Shown here piece after piece: positions 1 through 12,640 of a stretch of DNA of 64,000 bases. How positions within the stretch are numbered: the stretch's first letter is position 1; each line of letters opens with the position of its first letter. The stretch lies in the NCBI GenBank assembly GCA_037127255.1, contig JBANSL010000017.1, forward strand, positions 67,191,857 to 67,255,856. Reading direction: 5' to 3'. The notes under the pieces are model-generated. The model was not told where the DNA came from, made no database searches, and saw nothing but the letters and a program-made list of their open reading frames with translations. The translations under genes and the position numbers were made by a program. The DNA is from Persicaria tinctoria. Its lineage: Eukaryota; Streptophyta; Magnoliopsida; Caryophyllales; Polygonaceae.

Positions 1-171
1 GAACAGGATCTGATGCGTCATGCAGGGGGGAATGACACCAGGCGATACGCCTTATATAGGCTCACCCGCTTCCTGCATCAATTTCCACTCTCTGAGATCT
101 ATGAAGATTCAGAAAGGTTGGAAAGAGGACACTCAAGCTCTAGCATCAAACCACATGCTCTGATACCAATT
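1..171 (-). mobile_element. Ty1-copia element, 5' internal end with primer-binding site
   Basis: Read on the minus strand, the block at 157-168 is TGGTATCAGAGC, the usual initiator-Met tRNA primer-binding site of plant Ty1-copia elements. It lies 3 bp inside the LTR edge at 172. The remaining 1-156 would be leader or the start of gag, but no ORF is recognisable. The rest of the element lies to the left of the window. Confidence 0.65.
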
Positions 172-381
172 TGATATAACAGATGTTCAACAGATACGAG
201 TTTGACAATCAGATAAGCGGAAGAGAAAGTAAACTTAAGCAAAGAACACATGGATTTTACGAGGTTCGGTCCAAATGACCTATGTCCTCGGGGCCTCCAG
301 ATCAGACCTTAAATCCACTAACTCAAATGTTCAAGGGCTTACAGAGTAACATAAACACAGAAAGCAAGAATAACATGCAAC

Positions 382-2393
382 TGAAATACCCTCGTATTTC
401 CGTTTATTTAATTTTCAGATCTAATTAAATAAAAGTCAGAATTACTATTATTATTTAAATGTGGCATAATTCACGGGTTGGTGATTTTCACATTTTTATA
501 ATATAGTGTTTGGGAAGTTTATTTATTTATTTTAAATAAACCTTTCACAAATAATATTTACATATTATTTATGGGTGGACTAGTGTATAAGATATATACA
601 TATATATCGGCCCATATACGTGCAAGTGTAGCCCAAACCAAATAGGTAATCACGGACATTATCTCCTTCCTCCGAAATCACGGCTCCGAATGTTTTTTTT
701 TTAAAAACCTTTTCTTCCTTATACGTGCACACAGAGTAGATTTCTTGCCTTCCTTACGAACCCATGATTGAGTCAATCAGGGAGAATATTATGGCAAGCT
801 TAAGATCTCATTGCAGGTTACCCATACATACCACACAATCACCATATAACCCTCTCATCTAGCTTAAAAGAACCCAACAATACACACATTGCTCCGCCGT
901 TTCATCTTCGCTCGACCACAAATCCGGCGACCCCAAAACCTACGACCACCACAAGTATGCTCTATAATCACCTAGGAGACGACCTTGAATGCCCCGACAC
1001 ATCAGATCATCGGGAAGGAGCCGGAATCGTCGCCGGAAGTAGCTGCAGAAACTGTGTTTGACAGCCTCCTGTCGGGCCACGCCACCACCACTACAGCAAA
1101 CCAACGACCCCGATTTCAACGTTTACGTGTATCCTGCATCACTCTCTATCGGGGCCAACTCTTTCCTTGCTCAGAAACACCTTGAGGCACCCACACCGCA
1201 GCCCCGAAGTTGACTGATGAGCAGTTTTTCTGCACAATTGTTGTGCAGAAAAACGTGTGTTGTGTTTGTTTTTCTTTCAATCAGAGGTTTGTTATCTCAC
1301 CAAAATCATTTTTTTTCAGATTCATACCGTAGCAAGGGATCATAGGCTCGAAACTTGGACGTTTTCGAGTCCCGTTTGGGTAAGATCCGCTCTATTCATC
1401 GCAATTTGAAACCTATGATCCCTTGATACGGTATGAATCTGAAAAGGAATGATTTTGGTGAGATAACAGCCCTTGGATTGATGGAAAGAAAGAAAAACGA
1501 ACACAACACAATTTTTTCTGCACAACAGAAAAACTGCTCACCAGTCAACTTCGGGGCTGCGGTGTGGGAGTCTTGAGGTCTTTCTGAGAAAGGAAAGAGT
1601 TGAGATCCATAGAGGGTGATGCTGGGTACAACTACATGTCAAAATAGGGGTCGTTGGTTTGCTGTAGTGGCAGGGGCGTGGCCTGACACGAGGCTATCAA
1701 ACACAGTTTCTGCAGCTACTTCCGGCGGCGATTCCGGCCCCTTCCCGACGATCTGCTGTGTTGGCGCATTCAAGGTCGTCTCCTGGGTGATTATAGAGCG
1801 TACTTGTGGTGGTCTTCGGCCTCGGGGTCGCCGGATTTGTGGTCGAGCGAAGATGAAACAGCGGAGCAATGTGTGTACCGTTGGGTTATTTTGAGCAGCA
1901 GGTGAGGGTAAATGAGAGGTTTATATGGCGATTGTATGGTATGTATGGGTAGCCTGCAATGAGATCTTAAGCTTGTCATAATCTTCTCCCTGATTGACGC
2001 AATCATGGGCTCGTAAGGAAGGCAAGAAATTTACTCTGTGTGCACGTATAAGGAAGAAAAGGTTTTTTAAAAAAAACATTCGGAGCCGTGATTTCGGAGG
2101 AAGGAGATAATGTCCGCGATTACCTATTTGGTTTGGGCTACACTTGCACGTATATGGGCCGAGATATATGTATATATCTTATACACTAACCCACCCATAA
2201 ATAATATGTAAATATTATTTGTGAAAGGTTTATTTATTTAAATTTTAAATAAATAAACTTCCCAAACACTATATTATAAAAATGTGAAAATCACCAACCC
2301 GTGAATTATGACACATTTAAATAATAATAGTAATTCCGACTTTTATTTAATTAGATCCGAAAATTAAATAAATGGAAATACGAGGGTATTTCA
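382..2393. repeat. 2.0-kb palindrome (long inverted repeat) with 5-bp target-site duplication
   Basis: Arm 382-1346 is the reverse complement of arm 1412-2393 with scattered small differences, around a loop of about 65 bp (1347-1411). The element begins TG and ends CA, and GCAAC flanks it on both sides (377-381 and 2394-2398). TG/CA ends plus a 5-bp duplication are the signature of a retroviral-type integrase, not of Mutator or hAT transposases. Each arm has a stretch with coding character (for example 1639-2006 on the minus strand, with frames MIASIREKIMTS.. and NAPTQQIVGKG..), but I could not identify it. A short hairpin with TTTTTCTGCAC stems sits in the arm near 1222-1252. Confidence 0.75.
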
Positions 2394-2551
2394 GCAACAA
2401 CAAGAAACCACAAAACACTGAAGAAGAAACAAGAGCAAGACGAAGAAGATCTTCGTCGAAGGTAGATTTGCAGAGGAGCAGCAGATCGGCCACTAAGACA
2501 AGCACAAGAGACGACCACCGGAGCCAGGAAGAAGCGGCGCTCCCGGAAAGG

Positions 2552-3071
2552 TAGGGCTGGCACGGTACGGTACCATGGTAAATTTTCGATTACCACGTAC
2601 CGTACCGATACCCCTCGGTATGGGATTTTGTGTACCACGTACCAACCGAATAGTGTTGGTACCGAAACTCTTGGTACCGAAAGTATCGGTTACCGAATGT
2701 CGGTACCGTGGTAACCGAAGCCACTATTTTCATTCTTCGATTTTCGTTTTATACACTGTGGTACCATCGGTACCGATGGTACCGATGGTACCAATGACAG
2801 ATTCACATAATTCATTAATTCACATTCACAGATTCTACCATCGGTACCATCGCATGATAGATTTTATTTTTTAAAAAAAAATTAAATATATATTCGGTAA
2901 CCACTGGTACCACGGTATTTGGGTTGCCCATACCGTTACCGTACCGACTACCCTTGGTACCGAGACTTCATTTACCGATTCAATCGGTTACCGACTTCTT
3001 GGTACCAATGACCTGTTGGTACGGTTGGTAATCGGTTGGTATGGTAATTTTCCTACCACCGCCCAACCCTA
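2552..3071. mobile_element. hAT-type MITE rich in GGTACC palindromes
   Basis: The element starts TAGGGCTGGCACGG and ends CCGCCCAACCCTA. It is flanked by the perfect 8-bp duplication CGGAAAGG (2544-2551 and 3072-3079), the TSD size of hAT elements. TAGGGCTGGGCA-like ends are common in plant hAT families. The 520-bp body has no coding capacity and is full of GGTACC/GGTACCGATGGTACC units readable on either strand. It sits inside the copia LTR. Confidence 0.85.
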
Positions 3072-3197
3072 CGGAAAGGGATACGACGACGCTAGGGTTT
3101 CCTGGCGCTCGCTCTTTTCCCTCTCTTTCTCTCTCTTTCTTTGGACTTACCCAAACGGAGAGCTTCAACAGTGACAAGCAGGCATGAGGTAAGGGTG

Positions 3198-3206
3198 TAT
3201 TTATAG
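3198..3206 (-). promoter_or_regulatory. TATA box in the copia LTR
   Basis: The minus strand reads CTATAAATA here, inside the LTR and upstream of the LTR's primer-site end, where an LTR core promoter is expected. Activity is inferred only. Confidence 0.4.
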
Positions 3207-3438
3207 ACGAGCTCGCATGGGAACCCTAGCATCAAACGCAGCGTTCCACACAAGCTGAAACCGAGCTTAGCTTCCACAAAGGAGAGATGGATCGGGGTTG
3301 GCTCAACAGGTTTGGGGGCCCAACTCTGGTTTTGGCAGCTATATAGCTAACACCCAAAACCGAGCTTAGCCTGACCCAATTCCACCTTTCGATCATAGCC
3401 CATATAATATACAACCATTACACATATTACATGTTACA

Positions 3439-4000
3439 TAAAAATGTACAAAACCTAAGTGCTTAATGAAATAAACTCTACACTCTGAAAAGTCGGAAAG
3501 TTAAGGCTCTTCAAATTGATATCAAAAGTGAAAAGCAAGGCATAGGGAAGAGGTGAACTAGAATTCCTAGGCAATGAAAGAATCAAATTGTTCAACTGAA
3601 GTTCCTTAGCAATGAAAAACTCAAATCGGTGAATGGAAAAACCTGCGAACTGTAATACTACTCCCGAATCAGTGAACTCGAAACCCAAGACAATGGATTG
3701 AAGACTCTGAATCAACCTCGAAATGGCCGAAAACCCTCGCACAATGGATGATGAATCGGTGTCGAGGCAATGGCGAGACCGAAGAGGTGTCAGTGGAATC
3801 GGCGTTGAGGGTTAGGTGTAGAGAGGTGGTGTTGAAATCTTGAGTTTCCTTGTTTTAATTAAAACCTTCACCATTCCCGATGCACAAAGACGTCGAGATA
3901 GGCCTTATTAAATTTCGACACCCTAATCCGTCAAAAATTACCGACGCTAACTAATAACGTCGAAACAGATCCGTCGAAATTCACATGCTTTTCTAGTAGT
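3439..4000 (-). mobile_element. CACTA-type terminal fragment
   Basis: The right edge reads TTTTCTAGTAGT, i.e. ACTACTAGAAAAG on the minus strand, the plant CACTA terminus without its first C. The next 130 bp carry short CGTCGAAA / CCGTCGAAATT / CGACG repeats like CACTA subterminal repeats. The other end is not present, so the left limit is only the edge of the neighbouring LTR. The stretch 3455-3840 inside it looks like captured anonymous sequence. It has no intact ORF. Confidence 0.45.
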
Positions 4001-4637
4001 AAAGTTACTCTTATCATATAAAATTTGCAAAAGTTGACAAGTATTCACGAAAAAATTTCCTATAGGATTAATCACATGAAAATACTACATAGAAAGATAA
4101 GTCACATACAATAATTTGGTAATTATACAGTCCAAAATGTAAAGAAAGTAATGAAAAATTAAGTGAAAGTCGGACCAGTCAAAGCACATGCTTTTGCTTT
4201 TTGAAAGGAAAAACCGAAAAAGTTCACCTTCTCTCAACTACTGGCAAATAACAATAATCAATTCTTCTTTTTTGACCGGAACAAATTAATCTACTATTTC
4301 AAACTAGGTTTAGATGTGAAAAGAAACATTAATTAAACATTATTTCCCAAACTTTTAATTTATTAATTATGAGATTCTCTTGCACTTCTTAGTTTACATT
4401 ACTGTATTGTACAAAGGTCTACACTACGTACACCTAGCAATATATTAGGTACCTAATTTGTCTCGTGCAAGTTTTAAAGCATCATGTTTGCATACTTCTC
4501 GTGCTCGTTTATCCCCATATGGCATAGACCATATAATAAGGACCACTTCGTATATATTGAGCTCAATGAAAAATAGCATAGATCTCGCTCGAATAGTTTT
4601 TGGGTATGAATGTAAAAAAAATTTAAGTGACGCGAAT

Positions 4638-5323
4638 CAGAGACGGGGCCAGAAATTTATCGAGGGGGGGTGATGTTTTATACAAATTGTTGATTCATTC
4701 TTCGGTAGATTTTTCTATAGTTTAGAGAAACATAACTGTGATATTTTACATTAAACGGTGATATTTTAGTACAAGACAAGGTTTTTTTAGTTTAAAACAC
4801 AATGTTTTTTAATTCAAAATTGTAGTGTTTTAGTTTGAAACTATGTCATTAGTTGTTATATAGTTATTTTTCTCTTTAAAAGGAAAACAATGCGTTTTAA
4901 TCTATAACAACATTATTTTCGTCTAAAAATATATCATTTGAAACCCACAAAGTCATATGCAACTTGTTGTTCTCTTATCATCCAATAACGTGGAACAAGA
5001 TATACAAACTTTAAACCTGCATAATTTCGTATATAATTATCGAATTTAGTAATATAACCTCTTGTTTCAAAGCTCTTAGGTTGAATTACATTACCAAAAT
5101 ATCAAATTAAGTAAAATATAAAAGCATCATGATTTATTAAAAGACATTTGAAATAATTAATCTGTGTTTAACTTTCAAACATTCGTAACTTTTTACTCGG
5201 TTATCAGATTCAGGCTTATAATATATCAAAACGAAGTCATCGACGAGTAGAACAAATATAGGTAATTTGTCGGATGAAAAGGGGGTGAATGCTCCCGCTT
5301 GCCCCGGCCTAGCTCCGCCTATG
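4638..5323. mobile_element. Non-autonomous hAT element, 686 bp
   Basis: The ends are CAGAGACGGGGCCAG and, reversed, CATAGGCGGAGCTAG (12 of 15 positions agree). The direct duplication ACGCGAAT (4630-4637 and 5324-5331) is exact and 8 bp, as hAT transposases make. There is no transposase. The right half (about 5160-5310) matches the element copies at 62400-63600 and 63620-63740, so all three belong to one family. Confidence 0.85.
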
Positions 5324-5742
5324 ACGCGAATTATAAACTAACATCATATGGTTTTTGGTCTGTTTTAGGATCATGGAGCGGTTCTGGTTTAATACACATT
5401 CATTTAAAGACGGAGTATATGTTAATTCAACTTACGGCTTGAGTCGGATCACACATCTAAATTTATGTGGCATCTCGAGTTGGAGTATAATCTATATATC
5501 AATACACACTTTTCTAAAAGTTCTCCATTTCAAGTGTTCGACTCAATGGAAGAAAAATCATTTATCAACTCATTTTATCGAGTTAATTACTAGGTTTTAC
5601 TCTTGTACACAAAAATTATTCGTCTGTTTCACAATGTGATTATTCATACACAACATTGTAATTATTCGTGGGTGTAAAAAAGTGTATATGATACAATAAA
5701 CAATCACCTAGTATATATCAACGAATAATCACGACTTACTTT
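5324..5742. other. Anonymous AT-rich DNA
   Basis: Between the hAT element and the collapsed copia element I see no coding frame, RNA gene or repeat border. Confidence 0.5.
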
Positions 5743-6009
5743 TGAAAAGATATAGAAACCAAGTGATTTGATCAAGAATTGATCAACATAAAATGATGAG
5801 AGATAGAGAGGAAGAAGATGAAGAAAATTGGTTTTGGTCAAATATGTTTCATTCCCTCTTTAGTTTTGTTATAGCCGTTCAGCTATTAATAATAGCTCTA
5901 AGTAAAAGACCATGCATATTACTCCTTATGTTACATAGATTTTACACCCCACCCCCCTTTCAAGTTGGACTAGAGGGAAGACACAAGTCCGAAATTGTGT
6001 TGTTAAGAT

Positions 6010-6825
6010 ATCGACTATCTAATCTTGAGAACTAACGAAAGATGGAACAAAGAACCCAACTTGAAGTTGCTCACAGACATAGTGACAATTGAGCTTCAAA
6101 TGCTTATTGCATTCATGAAAGATGAGATTCTCAGTAATGTGATTAATAACCTTATTGTCACAATGAAGAGGGATCGATTTTGGCACATTGCAATTAAGAT
6201 CAAAGAGCAAAAAATCAAGTCAAACCACTTCACTCAAGGTTTTAGACATGTTGTGATACTCTAATTCAATAGATGATTTTGAAACAGAGATTCTAGTTTT
6301 TCAGGAGATCAAGGCAATGTCCATGAACACACAAAACTCTGTTATAGAACGGCTTGAAAAGACACAGTTTCTCTAATCAGCGCCGCAGAAGGCATTGAGA
6401 GTAACAAAGTTAGTTGCAGGATACAACAAATCCAGATTTGAAGAATCTTTGACGTAGCAAGCAACATGTAATGCAATCTGCCAGTGAGGTTGTCTTAGAG
6501 AGCTCATAAATTGGCTAAGGTGTTAAACAAAGTAGAAGATATCAGGTCTTGTCATGTTTAAGAACAACAAGCGATCTACAATGCGCCTGTACTTCTCTAG
6601 ATCGGCTAACAACTCACCTTGTTTAGTTGAAAGCTTCAACCTTTGAGGTAAAGGAAATAGAGGTGACTTAAAGTTACACAAGTTTGCATCTTGAAGAATG
6701 TCAATAACATACTTTTTCCGATTCAATAGAGTGCCTGAGGATGATCTATCAATCTCCAAACCCAAAAAATACATTGCTTCACCAAGGTCTTTGCAGTTGA
6801 GTGCAACACACGAACACTTTGCCAT
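6010..6825 (-). pseudogene. copia pol remnant: end of reverse transcriptase and RNase H
   Basis: The frame at 6825-6523 has the C-terminal RT region of Ty1-copia, with motifs like DLGEAMYFLGLEI, RKKYVIDILQD and NMTRPDIFYFV. It matches the family pattern DLGxxxYFLGxE..., YxxDLL and LTxTRPDI. Further along the minus strand, broken frames continue into copia RNase H: a GAD*RNCVFSSRSITEFC stretch, SVSKSSIELEYHNMS, and LHCDNKVINHITENLIFHEC at 6210-6019. Several stops and shifts break the frame. In life this part copies element RNA into DNA; here it is dead. Confidence 0.85.
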
Positions 6826-6911
6826 TCCTTCCAGGCTGATTATCTCATCCCATAACTTCTTTAGCCGCCCAAAATACTCAACGTACGATAGTCCAATTCC
6901 CTTGAGTTAGA

Positions 6912-7280
6912 TTACTCAAGTTCTTCTCAACTGGTACAACATTGGTCCATTTGTTTGTGCAAAGTGTTCGACGATTTCATCCCACAATTGCTTTGAAGAC
7001 TCAGCATACATGAATCCTTCAATGATGTTGCTCTCCATAGAGTTCAAGACCCAACAACGGATCATGTAATCACATTGCAACCACTTTTACATCTCAGATG
7101 CACTTGCCTCTATCTGCGGAAAAATTCCATCGATGAAACCGAGTTTGAGTTTGACATCTAGTGCCATCTTCACGCCTTGAATCCAACTCAAGAAGTTCGA
7201 TCCGTTAAACATGTTCGCAACCAGCTGAGATCTTGGATGATCAGAATTGGAAAGCGCCAAGGATCACTTGCATTGCTCAT
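6912..7280 (-). pseudogene. copia gag remnant
   Basis: The minus strand starts MSNASDP at 7280. After one frame shift it reads NGSNFLSWIQGVKMALDVK and GFIDGIFPQ, then LQCDYMIRCWVLNSM and SSKQLWDEI. These are the NxxNYxxWxxxMxxxL, DGxxPxP, WxxCNxMVxSWLLNS and A..LWxDLxERF signatures of the plant copia gag N-terminal domain. An in-frame stop follows SASEM. It is joined almost directly to the RT tail, which marks the internal deletion near 6830-6910. Confidence 0.75.
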
Positions 7281-7801
7281 GTTGTCGATCTCTCATCGCA
7301 AAATCGCTTCAAAGTTCTCCTTTATCTCTCTAATGCTCTATTTTTGTGATTCCTTTAACCTCTGGTCTTGATCTGGTCAGATCTTCAACTGTCAAGATCT
7401 GATACCATGAAAAGTTACATAAACCACATGATTTGATCAAGAATTAATCAATAGAAGAAGATGAGAGATACGGTGGAAGAAGATGAAGAAAACTGGTTTT
7501 GGTCAAATCTGTTTCATTCCCTCTTTAGTTCTGTTACAACCGTTCAACTATTTATAGTAGCTCAAGATAAAATACCATTTTACCCCTCTTGTTACATGGA
7601 TTTTACACATCCACATTTCCTATCTCGGTTATACTCTAATACGGAGTAGCTTTTAATTTGTAAGATCAAGAAGATCAACGGGTTAGATTTGAAGAAAATT
7701 TTGAACACCAAATTAACTAATCTGTTTGCACGAATATGATTATTCATACATAACTCATAACTCATCCTTTTGATACAAACGAATAATTTCCATATGAAAA
7801 G

Positions 7802-9928
<2,127 letters not shown>

Positions 9929-11394
9929 TGATAGCATGCATTTAGGTAGGCATAATAGGTTGCATTTAGCTTATTTAAGATGCATTTCATCCATGATTTG
10001 ATTACAATTTGCATATTTGCTCTCTATGTTGGTGGAATCGGAATCTACACGCTTTTATTGATTATTTCAGGTAATCGTGGATCCGAGGAGGAGACATGGG
10101 TTCATAACGCATTGGATGAGAATGTCTAGTTGATCGAAGAAGCTTACATGAAGATCTCAAGAGGTCCTGAGAAGAAGAAGCGAACCTAAACGAAGAACAA
10201 GTCTGCAGAAGTTGTCGCCAGACATGCTGAACTTGTTTTGCACTTTCTGGAGGCCTCGGTTGTCCGATCGACTATTATGACCATGCGTTGGAAAGCTCTT
10301 TCAGAGAGCTACAACTTTCATGTTGACGTCGAGAGCTAATTCGAGACGGAATTTTCGGGAAAACCCAATGCAGCGCCCGCCGCAAAAGTTGCCGCGCCCG
10401 CCGCTGTCACCTGCGGTGCCCGCCGCCAGAGGGCCGATTTCAGCTGCGCCCGCCGCTGCTCCTGTGCCGCGCCCGCCGCACCTCTTGCCGCGGCCGCCGC
10501 ACCTCTGCCGCGCGCCGTTTTAGTTTAAGAAAACCCTAGTTTTTAGTTGTTTCCTTTTGGGCCGACTTTGGATGTTTGTTTTAGGCTTTTTATGTTATTT
10601 TTCTTTATCATTCATTCTATTCATTGAACACTGAGACAATTAGAGAGAGAGCGATGTTCGCCATGGGCGACTAAAAACTCTCTTCGTTCTCCTTACAATT
10701 TGAAGCTTTATTTGGATTGATTGTGAGTTTCTAAATCTTGTTCCTTGTTTCCTATATTGAATGTTTCGACTTCTTTGTGCTTGAATGTTTGATTGTTTTA
10801 TTCTATCTCGACTGATCAACTTGGTAGAATCAATTCAATTGCTAGGGTTTTGTAGATTCCTGATTGCGAACCTTAACCCAAGTGGCAAACTTGTTCCTTT
10901 AGGGCTGATTGAACTAATTGAATGAGTAGGAAGTTGAATGTGTTGTTAAATCCTTCTTTAGGGACTGCAAATACCTTGGTCAATCTCTGAACTTAAAGCT
11001 ATCAATTGGGTTAAATCCTTCTTTAGGGACTGTTCGATTGATAAGGGTTTCTAGGACTGATTGGACTAGTAACTTTATTAGGTCGGGACAAGGGCATTCA
11101 TAGGAAACCTAAAAGGACAAGAGGAAGTTACAATATCAATTCAACCAAATAAAGTGGATAGTTGTAGGTAGAGCGATCTTCTCTAATTTGTTTTGCATTA
11201 TTTGTTTATATTTTATTTTGTTTTCTTTTCAATCTCAATCAACCAAAACCCCCCTTTCTACTAATTGGTAAATACACTTTGCAAAGGAATACTTGATTCT
11301 CTGTGGGATCGACCTCTTACTTGCTTGCTATACTAGTTTGTAGGTTTGAGTTTTATTTTGATACGGTTTACAGACGACTAAAAACCGCTCATCA
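9929..11394 (+). repeat. 5' LTR of the TR-GAG element
   Basis: TG...CA ends, 1466 bp. It matches 13860-15325 throughout. It contains the GC-rich CCCGCCGC array (10372-10515) and two copies of an AAATCCTTCTTTAGGGACTG motif near 10950 and 11015. Confidence 0.93.
10372..10515 (+). repeat. GCGCCCGCCGC minisatellite in the LTR
   Basis: About eight variants of GCSCCCGCCGC (GCGCCCGCCGC, GTGCCCGCCGC, GCGGCCGCCGC) occur in 144 bp, in strong contrast with the AT-rich surroundings. The same array is present in the second LTR (14303-14446). Open frames through it are compositional, not genes. Confidence 0.85.
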
Positions 11395-11524
11395 AATTGG
11401 CGCCGTTGCCGGGGAATCAAGTTTATTTCTTTGTTGTGTGTATTTATTAATTTTTGTTTATATATCTAACTTTGTTGTGAACCTATCTTACGGTTCACAA
11501 CCCCCTTGCTACTAACTTTTTAAG

Positions 11525-12379
11525 ATGTTGAGATTGTTGCAGTTTGAAGGTGAGAACTTTCACCAATATTTCACTAGATTGCATGAGTATGTTAATGACC
11601 TTGGTTCATGGGGTTATCAATATGGTGTACGGGAGATGTGTGTTTGCATATTTGATGGGATGAATGCTGAAACACGGAATCTTGCTGAGTCCATGAGTAA
11701 TGGAGGCCTATTGGATATGGGACTCTTTGAGATTTGGGATTTTTTCTACAACATGAGTCGACAGGTTGAGCAGGAAGTATCAATCCGAACTCTCACACAA
11801 GTGTTGCAGCAGTTAGAGGAAAGAAACATGAGCCGAATCGGAAAATTGGAGGAACAAATGAACCAACTCATTCAAATTCTAAGTGCAAAAGGTGAGAAAG
11901 AAAGGAGCTTCGAAGAAGAAGATGAGGAATTGGTTGCAGACAACGATAGTTTCTTAGATGATGGAGGAGAGGGTCTAGTGCTTCCTGACTTGGAATCTCA
12001 TGAGTCGACGCATGAGGTTACATGTGATGTGTCTCCTACTCCATCTGCACCATCCATTCTAATCTCGCCCATTGATGAACCAGGTCTAGAGCCATCAGCT
12101 GAGGCTAAAGAGGTAATAAAGGTAAACTTTTGCAATTTTGAAGTTAATGGTGTATATGTTGATCCTTTTGATTGCTATTTTGAAAAGCCACCAGCGGAAC
12201 TGTGTTGGTGGTATCATATTCCTTCTGCAGAGAGTCATGCTAGACTCTTTGATAGATTGAAAGGGTTCGTGAGTTCCACATTTTATGCTTTCAATTTATT
12301 GTGCTATGATGTGCCTTGTAAGATGTGTGCACAGGAATATGATAGGCTACTGAGGGCTTTGACAATGTCTGAGAAATAA
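11525..12379 (+). CDS. gag: gag-like protein of the TR-GAG element (284 aa)
   Basis: The ORF opens at an ATG about 130 bp after the primer site and closes at TAA. Residues 8-85 (EGENFHQYFTRLHEYVNDL..., then FDGMNAETRNLAESMSNGGLLDM) follow the retrotransposon gag pattern of Athila/Tat elements, in which an ExFxxYxxRFxxL block precedes FYxGLxxxxRxxxDxAxGGxLxxK. Residues 95-130 (QVLQQLEERNMSRIGKLEEQMNQL) look like a coiled coil. An acidic stretch follows (EEEDEEL), then a Pro/Ser-rich linker. The C-terminal 90 residues have several Cys and Trp, but I see no CCHC zinc knuckle and no protease. The role would be particle assembly and RNA packaging. It is shorter than a full Athila gag and may be N-terminally truncated. 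Confidence 0.7.
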   Translation: MLRLLQFEGENFHQYFTRLHEYVNDLGSWGYQYGVREMCVCIFDGMNAETRNLAESMSNGGLLDMGLFEIWDFFYNMSRQVEQEVSIRTLTQVLQQLEERNMSRIGKLEEQMNQLIQILSAKGEKERSFEEEDEELVADNDSFLDDGGEGLVLPDLESHESTHEVTCDVSPTPSAPSILISPIDEPGLEPSAEAKEVIKVNFCNFEVNGVYVDPFDCYFEKPPAELCWWYHIPSAESHARLFDRLKGFVSSTFYAFNLLCYDVPCKMCAQEYDRLLRALTMSEK

Positions 12380-12414
12380 GGTCTTGAGATTGAGAATAAG
12401 TCAAGCCAATGACA

Positions 12415-12455
12415 TTAAAGAGAGGCGCTTCTCGGGAGGCAACCCGAGGTAAGCT
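12415..12455 (+). other. Hairpin after gag
   Basis: CTTCTCGGGAGGCAACCCGAGG folds into a six-base-pair stem (CTCGGG/CCCGAG) with an AGGCAA loop. It sits about 50 bp after the gag stop. A GGGAGGCAACCC hairpin at this place is, from memory, typical of the Athila/Tat group; its role here is unknown. Confidence 0.5.
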
Positions 12456-12603
12456 TTAGTTATTTCAATTCCTAGTTAGCTAGTTTTCTTTAACCCGACG
12501 CGCGCAATGCTCAGATCCGACCTATATCGCCCTTCCACCACATTGTGAGTATTTCATTCATCTCTTTCTCTATGTTTTTATTTTTTGTTGTCTTTTATGT
12601 TTC

Positions 12604-12640
12604 ATTGAGGACAATGAAAGGTTTAAGTGTGGGGGAGGGA
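12604..12640 (+). other. Second polypurine-like tract with copied flank
   Basis: CATTGAGGACAATGAAAGG followed by AAGTGTGGGGGAGG closely repeats the sequence just before the 3' LTR (CTTGAGGACAAGCAAAGG then AAGTGTGGGGGAG, 13826-13858). One copy primes plus-strand DNA at the LTR; the inner copy could be a central or relic polypurine tract. Confidence 0.5.

Larger units (their letters stand above)
172..3438 (-). mobile_element. 5' LTR of a Ty1-copia element, split by two nested insertions
   Basis: The LTR edge next to the primer-binding site reads TGATATAACAG on the plus strand, so the minus-strand LTR ends in CA. The sequence continues in three pieces (172-381, 2394-2551, 3072 to about 3438), interrupted by the palindrome at 382-2393 and the hAT MITE at 2552-3071. 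Removing both leaves about 0.7 kb, a normal copia LTR size. A TATA box lies on the minus strand near 3200. The outer end is placed at the TTACA near 3431-3438; this border is approximate because the partner LTR is outside the window. Confidence 0.5.
5743..7611 (-). mobile_element. Internally deleted Ty1-copia retrotransposon
   Basis: Two direct repeats of about 205 bp bound the element: 5743 to about 5947 and 7408 to about 7611, both starting TGAAAAG. They differ by many substitutions, so the copy is old. Next to the right repeat the minus strand carries TGGTATCAGATC (7396-7407), a Met-tRNA-type primer site. The minus-strand order is LTR, primer site, gag (7280-6912), RT end (6825-6523), RNase H (6470-6010), LTR. 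Protease, integrase and most of RT are missing. I could not find a convincing target-site duplication. Confidence 0.8.

Noticed and set aside
5738..7618. Target-site duplication for the collapsed copia element
   Set aside because: Flanks ACTTT and CATTT-like sequence do not agree well enough, and the LTR ends are eroded.
10320..10523. Pro-rich 67-codon frame, repeated at 14251-14454
   Set aside because: Product of the CCCGCCGC array in the LTRs; present in both LTRs because the LTRs are identical.
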